Shown here: positions 1 to 8,343 of the stretch, in pieces
Position numbering within the stretch: the stretch's first letter is position 1
Layout of the letters: every line of letters begins with the position of its first letter
From: Saccharopolyspora rosea
GTDB lineage: Bacteria; Actinomycetota; Actinomycetes; Mycobacteriales; Pseudonocardiaceae
Direction: 5' to 3'
DNA: 64,000 bases
Assembly: GCF_025643595.1 (NCBI RefSeq)
Contig: NZ_CP102826.1
Span: 2,480,001-2,544,000 of the forward strand
Position numbers and translations under genes: made by a program
The notes under the pieces: generated by a model
Seen by the model: only the letters and a program-made list of their open reading frames with translations
The model's database searches: none
Told to the model about the DNA's origin: nothing

Positions 1-1
1 G

Positions 2-55
2 ATCGCCGCGGTCACCGGCGGGAACGTCCTGCGGGTGCTCGAAAAGATCTGGTGA
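2..55 (+). CDS. 3' end of a dipeptidase-like gene (partial)
   Basis: Only the last 17 codons are present, open from the left edge and closed by TGA. The tail contains GGNVLRVLEKIW, which resembles the C-terminus of membrane-dipeptidase (peptidase M19) proteins, zinc enzymes that cleave dipeptides. With so few residues the family is a guess; the reading frame itself is likely real, because it ends before a strong hairpin and faces the amidase gene tail to tail. Confidence 0.4.
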   Translation: MAAVTGGNVLRVLEKIW

Positions 56-241
56 CGCCGCCGGTGGCGCTTCCCTTCTCGCGCGCGGAGCTGTGCTGCA
101 GAAGAAAATCCTCGGCGCCGCGATGTTCGGGCACGCTGTGGAGTCCTACGACTTCGCGCAACCGCGCTGTGGCCGCGCCCTGGGACCACGAGCGCGACGG
201 GGAGTCGCCGCGGCTGCACCTGGATCCCCTGATTCGCACGC

Positions 242-275
242 CGCCCACCAGTGACCACGGGAGCACTGGTGGGCG
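242..275. terminator. bidirectional hairpin terminator
   Basis: CGCCCACCAGTG and its exact reverse complement CACTGGTGGGCG form a perfect 12-bp stem around a 10-nt loop. It sits between two convergent reading frames, the dipeptidase tail and the amidase, so it probably ends transcription from both sides. No long T-run follows, which is usual in high-GC actinobacteria. Confidence 0.65.
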
Positions 276-302
276 TGAGGATCCGCTACGAGACCGGGCG
301 CG

Positions 303-1721
303 TCAGACGCGGACCGGGGTCAACGTCTCGCCGATCCAGCGCGCGATGGCGGTCGTCTTGCTCTCGGTACCCGGCTGCCCCATCACCTGGAGACCGAAAG
401 GAAGACCGCCGACCGACATCAGCGGGATGTTCACGGCCGGTGCGCCCAGCAGCGAACTCGGGAAGTTGAATGCCGGGTCCCCGGTCGGCCATCTCGCGGG
501 CTGGCGGCCGGGTACGTCCCCGAGCCATTCTGGCGCGGGCCCACTCGACGTGGGTGCGATGACCGCGTCCACCCGCGGGCCGAGGAGCGCATAGGCGGAC
601 TTCACGGCGGCACGGTCGCGCAGCGCCTCCTCATAACCCGCCGCTCCCAGCGCCTCCGCGGCGTCGATGAAAAACCGCTTGCCACGCGCACTGACGCCGT
701 CTGGGTTGTTCGCCACGACGTCCCGGAACGCCCAATAGTGCTCCCACGCCAGGATCGCGCTGCCGAGCTCGGTCACGCCCGTCAAAGACCGCTCGAACCG
801 TTCCACAACCGCGTCTTCGCCTCGGCGCTGAACGTTCACGCCGCTCGATTCGATCTGCGCGAGGACCTGTTCGAACGCTCCGCGGCTGACGTCGTCCAGG
901 CGCTCCCAGCCGTCGGTTTCCATCACTGCCAGCGCGCCTGGTTGCCGTGCCGGAGGCGGCTCGGTCGGCCCGGACAGCGCGGGCCAGCCCGGGTCGCCTC
1001 CCGCGCGCGAGGCGATCGCGATCGCGACCAGCCACATGTCCTCGGGACACGCGGCGAGAACGCCGTGCGAGGTCATGCTCGCGGTCTGCCGCTCACCACG
1101 GTTGATACCGCCCTGGGAGGGTTTCAGACCCCAGTTCCCGTTGTAGCTGGCCGGCCGCATGAGCGAGCCGCCGGTCTGCGTCGCGATGGTGGCGGGAACC
1201 ATCCGCGCCCCGACGGCGGCTCCCGAGCCGGAGGAGGAACCGCCGGGTGTGTGCTTCGGGTTGAACGGGTTCGTCGTCTGGCTGGGTTCCGGGCCGCCCA
1301 GCTCCGTGGTCACCGTCTTCCCGAGCACGACCGCGCCCGCCTGACGGAGTGCCCACACCGCCGCGTTGTCCCTCTTCGGGAAATTGCCGGTGAACGCGGC
1401 GCACCCCATCTGGGTGGGCATGTCCCGGGTTTCGAGCAGGTCCTTGATGCCGATCGGCATGCCGTCAATGGGCGATAGCGGTTCACCCCGCCGCCAGCGC
1501 CCGGTGCTGGCATCGGCCTGCTTGCGTGCCTGCGACTCGTTGAGCACGACCCAAGCCCGCACGACGGGCTCGCGCTCGGCGATCGTCGCGAGGCACCTTT
1601 CCAGGTACTCGCGTGGCGAGTCGGTGCCGTCGCGGAAAGCCCTGACCGCGGTGTGGAAGCGCAGACCCTCGAAGGTGGCCGGATCGTATTCGACGACGTC
1701 GTCGGTGCTCGCGGAAGTCAC
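303..1721 (-). CDS. amidase (amidase-signature family)
   Basis: A 472-residue protein of the amidase-signature family, cytoplasmic serine hydrolases that split amide bonds. The Ser-cisSer-Lys triad can be placed: Lys93 in GIKDLLE, the cis-Ser at about 162 in GGSSSGSG, and the nucleophile Ser186 in TQTGGSLMRPA. Length is normal. The GTG start at 1721 has AAGGAG seven bases upstream and overlaps the TGA of an upstream aminotransferase remnant (GTGA), so the amidase was once the downstream gene of an operon. The substrate cannot be read from the sequence; related enzymes act on aryl or aliphatic amides. No signal peptide is seen. Confidence 0.9.
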   Translation of the reverse strand: MTSASTDDVVEYDPATFEGLRFHTAVRAFRDGTDSPREYLERCLATIAEREPVVRAWVVLNESQARKQADASTGRWRRGEPLSPIDGMPIGIKDLLETRDMPTQMGCAAFTGNFPKRDNAAVWALRQAGAVVLGKTVTTELGGPEPSQTTNPFNPKHTPGGSSSGSGAAVGARMVPATIATQTGGSLMRPASYNGNWGLKPSQGGINRGERQTASMTSHGVLAACPEDMWLVAIAIASRAGGDPGWPALSGPTEPPPARQPGALAVMETDGWERLDDVSRGAFEQVLAQIESSGVNVQRRGEDAVVERFERSLTGVTELGSAILAWEHYWAFRDVVANNPDGVSARGKRFFIDAAEALGAAGYEEALRDRAAVKSAYALLGPRVDAVIAPTSSGPAPEWLGDVPGRQPARWPTGDPAFNFPSSLLGAPAVNIPLMSVGGLPFGLQVMGQPGTESKTTAIARWIGETLTPVRV

Positions 1722-1925
1722 AAGTGCTCTCCTTGCGTAGCGTGCTGTTCTCTCGACCTGCGATCGCCGATCCAGCGCCCGAGGCGATCGAGGGCTTCTC
1801 GGACCTCTTCGGTCGCGCCGAGGAACGGAAGTCGAATCGAGGTGCGGCCGTCGACCGGGTCGGAATCGATGCCGGCGCCACCGCCAGGTCGCCGTGGGTG
1901 CGCCCGCGCTCGGCAGTCCTGCACG
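1718..1925 (-). pseudogene. aminotransferase C-terminal remnant
   Basis: The frame that ends in TGA at 1718-1720 contains RTSIRLPFLGATEEVREALDR, which looks like the C-terminal small-domain end of fold-type I PLP aminotransferases. Homology fades upstream of about 1880, where a frame change would be needed to continue, and no PLP-lysine domain is present up to the Lrp gene at 2037. So only the tail of a gene survives. Its stop overlaps the GTG of the amidase, which suggests the two were once cotranscribed and translationally coupled. Confidence 0.5.
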
Positions 1926-2036
1926 ACGTGCAACGGCGGCACCTGCGGCAAAAGCAGGGCCCCGCGAGGCGACGGCAGCCGAGCCATTTCGTGATGCGGC
2001 ACGGCGTGCATCATAGCGGCACGGAGTGGGGTTGCA

Positions 2037-2531
2037 TCAACGTTCGCGGGCGAGGCGCTCGACCAGCGCGGTGACCCGGTAGTCGACGAGCCGTCGCATG
2101 ACGAGCGAGGTGGTGGTGCGTTCCACGCCGTCGATCGCGAGGATCAGACCGGCGATGCGGTAGAGATCGTCCGCATCCTGCGCGACGACGTGGACCAGCA
2201 AGTCTCCTTCGCCCGTCATGCCGAGGACTTCGACGACCTCCGCCACTTGGGCGAGCCCGTCGGCGACGGGATCGAGCAAGCGCTGCGCCACGGTGACGGC
2301 CAGATACGCCGTGAGCGGGTACCCGAGTGCCGCGGGGTCGATCCGGCGCTCGACGCTGCCCAGAACACCGCTTTCTTCGAGCCGGGCCAGCCGGGCCTGC
2401 ACGGTGTTGCGGGAAAGTCCGGCGCGCTGGGCCAGCGCCAGCGCGGTGCCACGCGGGTTCTCGGCGAGGGCGCGCAGCAGGCGCGCGTCCATGGCGTCGA
2501 TCGGCGCCGGCCTCCGCTTGTTGCCGTGCAT
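2037..2531 (-). CDS. Lrp/AsnC-family transcriptional regulator
   Basis: A 164-residue regulator of normal Lrp/AsnC length. The N-terminal half holds the helix-turn-helix (DARLLRAL, then ALAQRAGLSRNTVQARLARLE at about residues 30-50). The C-terminal half is the RAM ligand-binding domain. Such proteins form octamers or dodecamers and answer to amino acids. An upstream extension is open to 2804, but it would run through the divergent gene's promoter, so the ATG at 2531 is preferred. The gene is divergent from the AceE-like enzyme and probably controls it, and itself, from the shared intergenic region. Confidence 0.88.
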   Translation of the reverse strand: MHGNKRRPAPIDAMDARLLRALAENPRGTALALAQRAGLSRNTVQARLARLEESGVLGSVERRIDPAALGYPLTAYLAVTVAQRLLDPVADGLAQVAEVVEVLGMTGEGDLLVHVVAQDADDLYRIAGLILAIDGVERTTTSLVMRRLVDYRVTALVERLARER

Positions 2532-2658
2532 CTTGCCCACCTTCCCGAGCTTCGAGATTGTTCCCGCGTGCAGATTGCACACATTCAAGCTGACCGCTTG
2601 TGCAGCGAGATTGTCAATGGTGCCCTTGTTGGGCATTCTGCACGGGAGGAGTTCGCCG
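2532..2658. promoter_or_regulatory. divergent promoter region with candidate Lrp sites
   Basis: The 127 bp between the Lrp-like gene and the AceE-like gene are AT-richer than their surroundings. They hold an inverted pair TGCACA (2576-2581) and TGTGCA (2599-2604), and a direct repeat CGAGATTGT at 2553-2561 and 2606-2614, 53 bp apart. Regularly spaced repeats suit Lrp-type wrapping. GGGAGGA at 2644-2650 is the ribosome site for the ATG at 2659. Regulation by the adjacent Lrp protein is inferred. Confidence 0.5.
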
Positions 2659-4977
2659 ATGACCGCACCGTCCACATCTGCCGTCCCCGTCGGCACTGAG
2701 GACCGTCTCGCGGTACTCGGGGAGATCGAGCAGCGTGTGCGCTGGCTCGCCACCGCGATCATCGACCACGCCAACCGGGTGCGCCCGAACCCGGCAGGGC
2801 TCAAGGTCGGCGGACATCAGGCGTCGTCGGCGTCGATGACCACGTTGATGACCGCGTTGTGGTTCGAGCACTTGCGGGCGGGGGACCGCGTCTCGGTGAA
2901 GCCGCACGCCTCGCCGGTGTTGCACGCCATCAACTACCTGCTCGGCGAGCTGGATGAGGAGTACTTGACCACGTTGCGCGCGTTCGGCGGTCTGCAGTCC
3001 TACCCGTCGCGGTCGAAGGACCCGGACCCGGTCGACTACTCGACGGGTTCGGTCGGGATCGGTGCGACCGCGCCGATCTGGGGTGCGCTGGCCCGCCGAT
3101 ACGTCACGACGCTGGGCGAGCAGGCCGGCACGGGCAGGCAGTACTCGCTGGTCGGGGACGCCGAGCTGGATGAGGGTGCGGTCTGGGAAGCCGTTCTCGA
3201 TCCTATGGTCGCCGAGCTGGGCGAGGTCGTGTGGATCGTCGACCTCAACCGGCAGAGCCTGGACCGGGTGGTGCCGAACATCGGCACGCCGCGACTGCAG
3301 GGGATGTTCGGTGCGGCCGGCTGGCAGGTGCTGACCGTGAAGTACGGGCGGCTGCTGGACAAACTGTTCGCGCGCCCGGGTGGGGAGGCGCTGCGGCGGC
3401 GACTCGACGAGATGACCAACCCGGAGTACCAGCGGCTGCTGCGGTGCAACCCCGCCCAGCTGCGCGAGCGCTTACCGGACTCGCCTGAGCTGGCGGCCTT
3501 GGTGTCCACTTTGGATGACGAGACCCTGCATGCCGCGATCCGCAATCTCGGCGGGCACGATCTGCGGGCCGTCGGGGACGCGTTCGCTCGAATCGACGAC
3601 ACTCGCCCGACGGTGATCTTCGCCTACACGGTCAAGGGTTACGGGCTGGCGAGCGAGGGCCATCCGCAGAATCACTCCTCACTACTGAGCCAGGATCAGT
3701 TCGCCGAGCTCGCCGCTCGCTGTGGTATGTCGGTCGACGCGCCCTGGCAGCGGTTCGGACCGGCCACCCCGGCCGGGCGCCTGTGCGCCGCCACCGCCGA
3801 GCGGCTGCGTCGCGACCTCGTGCCCGCCACCCCGGTTGCGGCACTGCCGGTGGACATCGGCCGGACACCGTCCGGCGAAACGACCACACAGGCAGCACTC
3901 GGCCGCGCGCTGCTCGACCTCACCCGCGACGCCCCCGAGGCCGCCCGCCGGGTGGTCACGGTCAGCCCGGACGTCAGCTCGACGACGAACCTGGGTGGCT
4001 GGGTGAACAAGGTCGGCGTGTGGTCGACCACCGAACGCCCGGACTGGTTCGCCGACGACGCCGAGACCATCCTGCACTGGCGGGAGAACCCGACGGGCCA
4101 GCACATCGAACTGGGCATCTCCGAGGTCAATCTCGTGGGCCTGCTCGGCGAACTCGGCGCGACCTGGAGCCGCTGGGGCCAGCTGCTGCTGCCGATCGGG
4201 GTGCTCTACGACCCGTTCGTCGAGCGCGCGCTGGAACCGTGGTCCTACGGCATTTACGCGGGTGGGCAGTCCATCCTCGTCGGCACACCGTCCGGAGTGA
4301 GCCTGGCGCCGGAGGGCGGCGCGCACCAGTCGATCAAGACCCCGTCCATCGGCCTGGAGCAGCCCGGCTGCACCACCTACGAGCCCGCCTTCGCCCTCGA
4401 CACCGAATGGACGCTGCTGGCCAGCCTGGCGCGGCTCGGCAAACCGGACGGCAGCTCGACCTACCTCCGGCTGTCCACCCGCCCGGTCGACCAGACATTG
4501 GCTGCTGTCCCCGCGGACACCGCCGCCCGGCAGCGACGCCGCCGGCAGGTCGTCGCCGGCGCGTATTCCTTGCGCCGCACCGACAACCCGAAGATCGCCA
4601 TCGCCGCAATGGGCGCCGTGATCCCCGAAGCCGTGGGCGCCGCGGACCGACTCCAGCAGGCCGGTATCCCCGCCGACGTGATCTGCGTGACCAGCCCCGA
4701 CCTGCTCTACCGCGCAGTGCGTGCTCGGCAAGGCCACGAACCCGCCGAATCCTGGATCCTCGACCAGGTCTTCCCCGCCAACCGCGCCACCCCGCTGGTC
4801 ACCGTCCTCGACGGCCACCCGCACACCCTGGCCTTCCTGGCCACCATCAACCAGGTTCGCCACACCAGCCTCGGCGTGACCCGCTTCGGCCAGTCCGGCT
4901 CGATCGAGGACGTCTACCGATACCACGGCCTCGACACCGACAGCATCGTCCGCGCCGCTCTCGACCTCGCCGACTAG
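2659..4977 (+). CDS. AceE/transketolase-like thiamine-diphosphate enzyme (2-oxoacid dehydrogenase E1-like)
   Basis: A 772-residue protein with the domain order of homodimeric pyruvate dehydrogenase E1 (AceE) and transketolase. The ThDP motif runs from GDAELDEG (about residue 170) to VDLNRQS about 30 residues later. A pyrimidine-binding domain follows, with HIELGISEVN and then SGVSLAPEGGAHQS, and a transketolase-type C-terminal domain closes the protein. It is shorter than E. coli AceE (about 890), and no lipoyl or E2 gene is adjacent. It may therefore act on another 2-oxo acid or serve as a transketolase-like lyase. The ATG follows GGGAGGA. A longer upstream frame is open but overlaps the Lrp gene on the other strand and is rejected. 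Confidence 0.8.
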   Translation: MTAPSTSAVPVGTEDRLAVLGEIEQRVRWLATAIIDHANRVRPNPAGLKVGGHQASSASMTTLMTALWFEHLRAGDRVSVKPHASPVLHAINYLLGELDEEYLTTLRAFGGLQSYPSRSKDPDPVDYSTGSVGIGATAPIWGALARRYVTTLGEQAGTGRQYSLVGDAELDEGAVWEAVLDPMVAELGEVVWIVDLNRQSLDRVVPNIGTPRLQGMFGAAGWQVLTVKYGRLLDKLFARPGGEALRRRLDEMTNPEYQRLLRCNPAQLRERLPDSPELAALVSTLDDETLHAAIRNLGGHDLRAVGDAFARIDDTRPTVIFAYTVKGYGLASEGHPQNHSSLLSQDQFAELAARCGMSVDAPWQRFGPATPAGRLCAATAERLRRDLVPATPVAALPVDIGRTPSGETTTQAALGRALLDLTRDAPEAARRVVTVSPDVSSTTNLGGWVNKVGVWSTTERPDWFADDAETILHWRENPTGQHIELGISEVNLVGLLGELGATWSRWGQLLLPIGVLYDPFVERALEPWSYGIYAGGQSILVGTPSGVSLAPEGGAHQSIKTPSIGLEQPGCTTYEPAFALDTEWTLLASLARLGKPDGSSTYLRLSTRPVDQTLAAVPADTAARQRRRRQVVAGAYSLRRTDNPKIAIAAMGAVIPEAVGAADRLQQAGIPADVICVTSPDLLYRAVRARQGHEPAESWILDQVFPANRATPLVTVLDGHPHTLAFLATINQVRHTSLGVTRFGQSGSIEDVYRYHGLDTDSIVRAALDLAD

Positions 4978-4997
4978 GTCTGACCTAGGACCGGCGA
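4967..4997. terminator. bidirectional terminator built into two stop codons
   Basis: Nested inverted repeats: outer TCGCCG (4967-4972) with CGGCGA (4992-4997), inner CTAGGTC (4974-4980) with GACCTAG (4982-4988). The stop codons of both convergent genes (TAG at 4975-4977 on + and 4985-4987 on -) lie in the inner arms. The inner loop would be a single base, so in RNA the hairpin must open a few pairs. Confidence 0.5.
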
Positions 4998-6016
4998 CGT
5001 AGTGTCGGATCCAGCAGGGCCGGGTTGGCCCGCCCCGAGTAGGTCGCCGGGATGTTCTCGCCCGGTGGCACGATGGCGTCGATTCGATCGAGAACGTCGT
5101 CGGGCAGGCGGGTTTCGGTTCCGGCCAGCAGATCCTCAAGCTGCTCAGGGGTCCGCGGCCCGAGGAACACTGTTGCGACCGCGGGATGGGTGAGCGTGAA
5201 TCCCAGGGCGAGGTGGGTCAATGACAGGCCCGCTTCCTCGGCGAGCGCCACGAGGGCTTCGACCGCGTCGATCTTGCGCTGGTTCTCGGGTCGTGCGGGG
5301 TCGAACGTGTGGGGCAGGAACTTCGCCCGCACCGTGGTCATGTCGACGTGGTCGCGGCGGTAGCGTCCGGTCAACCAGCCACTGCGCAGCGGGCTCCACG
5401 TCATCACCCCGATGCCGTACCGCAGGCAGGTGGGGAACAGGGCTTGCTCGGCGCCGCGGGTCAGGATCGAATACGGAGGTTGATCCACGCGCATCCGCAC
5501 GTGCCGCCGATCATCGGACACCCACTGCGCTTCCACGATGCGCTCCACCGGCCACGTGCACGAGCCGATCGTCCGGATCTTCCCGGCTCGCACCAGGTCC
5601 GACAACGCCGCCAGGGTTTCGTCGACGTCGGTGCGCTCGTCGAAGCGGTTGACCGTGCACACGTCCACGTAGTCGGTGTCCAGCCGGCGCAGGCTGTCCT
5701 CGACGGCGCGGGTGATCCACCGCCGGGACCCGCCGCGCATGACGTCGAGATTCTCGGGGTTCATGGGGCCCCCGACCTTGGTCGACAGCACCACGTCCGC
5801 ACGTCGACGCTTCAGCGCTCGCCCCACGATTTCTTCGGACTCGCCGTAGGAGAAGACATCCGCTGTGTCGACGCAGTTGATGCCTGCGTCCAGCGCGCGG
5901 TGGATCATGCGGATGCATTCGTCGTGGTCGAGGTTGCCGATCTTGCCGAACATCATCGCGCCGAGGCTGACCTCGCTGACCTTGATGCCGGTGGCACCGA
6001 GCTGGCGCATCCGCAC
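4985..6016 (-). CDS. aldo/keto reductase with altered catalytic residues
   Basis: About 343 residues of an aldo/keto reductase barrel (NADPH-dependent carbonyl reductases). The family signature is clear: GATGIKVSEVSLGAMMFG at the start, VDTADVFSYGESEE, VVLSTKVGG (the catalytic-lysine strand), TWSPLRSGWLTGRY, and a C-terminal cofactor-binding segment. Two of the four catalytic residues are changed: DTADVY of relatives reads DTADVF, and QIHR reads TVNR, so Tyr is replaced by Phe and His by Asn. Asp and Lys remain. GTG at 6016 is chosen because GGAG lies eight bases upstream; ATG at 6010 is an alternative. Confidence 0.8.
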   Translation of the reverse strand: MRMRQLGATGIKVSEVSLGAMMFGKIGNLDHDECIRMIHRALDAGINCVDTADVFSYGESEEIVGRALKRRRADVVLSTKVGGPMNPENLDVMRGGSRRWITRAVEDSLRRLDTDYVDVCTVNRFDERTDVDETLAALSDLVRAGKIRTIGSCTWPVERIVEAQWVSDDRRHVRMRVDQPPYSILTRGAEQALFPTCLRYGIGVMTWSPLRSGWLTGRYRRDHVDMTTVRAKFLPHTFDPARPENQRKIDAVEALVALAEEAGLSLTHLALGFTLTHPAVATVFLGPRTPEQLEDLLAGTETRLPDDVLDRIDAIVPPGENIPATYSGRANPALLDPTLRRRS

Positions 6017-6278
6017 TCGTGTCACTCCTTCCGCTGTGGCCTGCACCGTTTGTCGGCTACTGCGCTCGATCGCGCCGAGGCATCGCCTTTGCTACCTGAA
6101 CGAGCCATTGCACCTGGTGATCGAGGTCAGGCCCGGAAGGGCGCGAAATGACCGTGTCGTCGGCCATGACCACCTCCGGCGCTCCCGGAGCATCCCGCTG
6201 GCGTTCGGCGCGCAGCGCGGCGTTGATCCGGTGCGCATGCTCCTCCACCGTCGCTTCGTCCGCGCCTAGGGTGGGGCT

Positions 6279-6923
6279 GTGCTCGATTGGGATCACAATG
6301 CCTACTACCAGCGGCTGTTGCTGCGAAGGCTGCCTCGGGATTGCGACCGTGTGCTCGACGTTGGGTGCGGCTCCGGAACATTCGCGGCTGAGCTGGCCCA
6401 GCGAAGCAAGCAGGTCGATGCGGTCGACCGTTCTCCCGAGATGATCGATCAGGCGCGGCGTCGCGTGCCGGCAAACGTCAATTGCGTGCCGGCTGACATC
6501 TTGGTCGACGAGTTGCCCAGCCGGGACTACGACGCGATCGTCTCGGTCACGGCATTGCACCACATGCCGTTGGAAGAGGCCCTCAGGGTGCTTGCGGTCG
6601 CCCTGCGGCCAGGTGGCGTGCTCGCAGCTGTTGCGCTGCCTCGCGCGGACCCGCGCCGAGAGCTTCCCGCCGAGATCGCTGCGGCGCTTGCCCACCGTCT
6701 GTTTGGTTTGGCGTTCATCGCCAAGCGAGCCCTGGGATGCGGTCGCGGCTTCGCGAAGGATCCCGAACTCTCGTCCATGCCCGTGGTCATGGACCCGCCA
6801 TTGACTACCCGCCAGGTCGCCGAGGTGGCAAGTGGGCTGCTTCCCGGTGCGCGCGTGCGGCGACTGCTGTTCTGGCGTTACTTGTTGATTTGGCGGAAGC
6901 CAGCCGCGAGTCCTGAATTCTGA
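6279..6923 (+). CDS. class I SAM-dependent methyltransferase
   Basis: A 214-residue protein with a Rossmann-type methyltransferase domain. Motif I is VLDVGCGSGTFA (about residues 26-37), then the acidic end of beta-2 (VDAVDRS), the motif IV region YDAIVSVTALHHM, and the post-motif LRPGGVLAAV. The remainder is a C-terminal cap. The substrate is unknown; small molecules are usual for this type. The start is GTG. It stands alone between the divergent aldo/keto reductase and an IS remnant, so context gives no hint of its role. Confidence 0.82.
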   Translation: MLDWDHNAYYQRLLLRRLPRDCDRVLDVGCGSGTFAAELAQRSKQVDAVDRSPEMIDQARRRVPANVNCVPADILVDELPSRDYDAIVSVTALHHMPLEEALRVLAVALRPGGVLAAVALPRADPRRELPAEIAAALAHRLFGLAFIAKRALGCGRGFAKDPELSSMPVVMDPPLTTRQVAEVASGLLPGARVRRLLFWRYLLIWRKPAASPEF

Positions 6924-6949
6924 TCACCCGGTCCGGCGAGCAGCATTCT

Positions 6950-7330
6950 CGGCACGCGGCCGAGGCAGGAGTACCGTCCACTGTCAGTGAAGGTCTTTCA
7001 TCGGTGAGGGCATACTGCCGCGTAGGCGGCAGGACCTGGTAGCCGAGCGAGCTGTGTCGGCGGCGGTGGCTGTAGTCGTCCTTCCAATCGCTGATCACGA
7101 CCCTGGCCTGGGCCAGGGACCAGAAGATGTCGATGTTCAGGCACTCGTCGCGGATGCGGGAGTTGAACGACTCGACGTAGCCGTTGCGCCACGGCTCGCC
7201 CGGCGGGATGAAGTGCAGCCCGACCTGTTCGTGGGCCCAGTCGGCCATCGCGACGCAGGCCAGCTCGGGACCGTTGTCACAGCGCAGCACAGTCGGGTAG
7301 CCGCAACGCCGACGACCACTGAAGCTGGTC
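6950..7330 (-). pseudogene. IS3-family transposase, C-terminal fragment
   Basis: The frame encodes the end of an IS3-family OrfB integrase: LRCDNGPELA carries the second Asp, and NGYVESFNSRIRDECLN the final Glu, of the DDE triad, followed by YSHRRRHSSLGYQ. The first third of the catalytic core, OrfA and both terminal inverted repeats are missing. The frame then runs into the methyltransferase gene on the other strand. It is a dead insertion-sequence remnant just upstream of the efe iron box. Confidence 0.8.
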
Positions 7331-7440
7331 GGTGGCCAGGATCGTCGGAGCTTCAGTGCGCTCACGGACGACCACTGCCCGTTGCGGTTGAGCCCAGTTC
7401 CGCCCTGATCGGCGTGGCGGCGATCACACTCCTTTGACAG

Positions 7441-7459
7441 GTAGGCAAGGCTTACCTAC
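7441..7459. promoter_or_regulatory. iron box (DtxR/IdeR/DmdR-type operator)
   Basis: GTAGGCAAGGCTTACCTAC matches the actinobacterial iron-box consensus TTAGGTTAGGCTAACCTAA at 14 of 19 positions and is itself a nearly perfect dyad. It lies 45 bp before the efeU GTG. In this family the Fe2+-loaded repressor binds and shuts off iron import, so efeUOB should be induced by iron starvation. Confidence 0.82.
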
Positions 7460-7503
7460 GTTCTCCGCGGTCGTCTCGATCGGAGACGGCGGAAGGAGGC
7501 ACC

Positions 7504-8343
7504 GTGCTGGTCGGCAATGCGCTGATCGGGTTGCGCGAGGGACTGGAAGCAGTCCTCGTGGTCAGCATCCTGGTCGCGTTCCTGGTGCGCAGTGGGCGGA
7601 AATGGGCGCTGCGCCTGGTGTGGACGGGAGTCGCCGCCGCGGTGGCCCTGTCGGTCGGGGTGGGGGCACTGCTCACCTACACCTCGGCGACGATGTCGTT
7701 CGAGAAGCAGGAGATGTTCGGCGGTGGCATGTCCATCCTCGCCGTCGCCTTCGTGACCTCGATGATCTTCTGGATGCGCAGCGCCGCACGCGGTCTCGCG
7801 GCGCAGCTGCGCGGGCAGCTCGACGAGGCGCTGCAGCTGGGCAACTGGTCGGTGATCACCGTGGCCTTCCTCGCCGTGGCGCGGGAAGGGCTGGAGACCG
7901 CGGTGTTCTTCTTCTCCAGCGTCCAGTCGGCCGGGGGCGGCACCGTCCTGCCGCTGGTCGGCTTCCTGGTGGGTATCGCCGCTTCGGTGCTGCTGGGCTG
8001 GTTGCTGTACTTCGGCGCGGTCAAGATCGACCTGGGGAAGTTCTTCACCGCGACCGGCGTGCTGCTCGTGTTCGTCGCCGCCGGGGTTTTCGCCTACGGC
8101 ATGCACGACCTGCAGGAGGCGGGGGTGCTGCCGGGGCTGCACACCCTCGCGTTCGACGTCAGCGCCTACATCTCGACCTCGTCGTGGTACGGGGCGCTGC
8201 TCAAGGGGATCTTCAACTTCTCCCCGCAGACCACGGTCCTCGAAGCGGTCGTCTGGGTTGCCTACACCGCGGTCGTCCTGCCCCTGTTCCTGCGCCCCAA
8301 GCGCGTCGCTCCCGCTCCCGCACCGACAGGAGAAAGCTCGTGA
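7504..8343 (+). CDS. efeU: EfeU, ferrous-iron permease (FTR1 family)
   Basis: A 279-residue integral membrane protein with about seven hydrophobic segments. The two hallmark iron-binding motifs REGLE are at about residue 11 (LREGLEAVLV) and about 125 (AREGLETAVF). The family, typified by yeast Ftr1 and E. coli EfeU, moves iron across the membrane with help from EfeO and EfeB. The GTG start lies 45 bp after an iron box, and the stop overlaps the GTG of efeO, giving a tight operon. Length and order (U-O-B) are those of the classic operon, and no frameshift like that of E. coli K-12 efeU is present. Confidence 0.95.
   Translation: MLVGNALIGLREGLEAVLVVSILVAFLVRSGRKWALRLVWTGVAAAVALSVGVGALLTYTSATMSFEKQEMFGGGMSILAVAFVTSMIFWMRSAARGLAAQLRGQLDEALQLGNWSVITVAFLAVAREGLETAVFFFSSVQSAGGGTVLPLVGFLVGIAASVLLGWLLYFGAVKIDLGKFFTATGVLLVFVAAGVFAYGMHDLQEAGVLPGLHTLAFDVSAYISTSSWYGALLKGIFNFSPQTTVLEAVVWVAYTAVVLPLFLRPKRVAPAPAPTGESS

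Noticed and set aside
3682-5139. 485-codon minus-strand frame opposite the AceE-like gene
   Set aside because: Antisense frame rich in Gly, Arg and Val; it spans the convergent terminator and has no family features.
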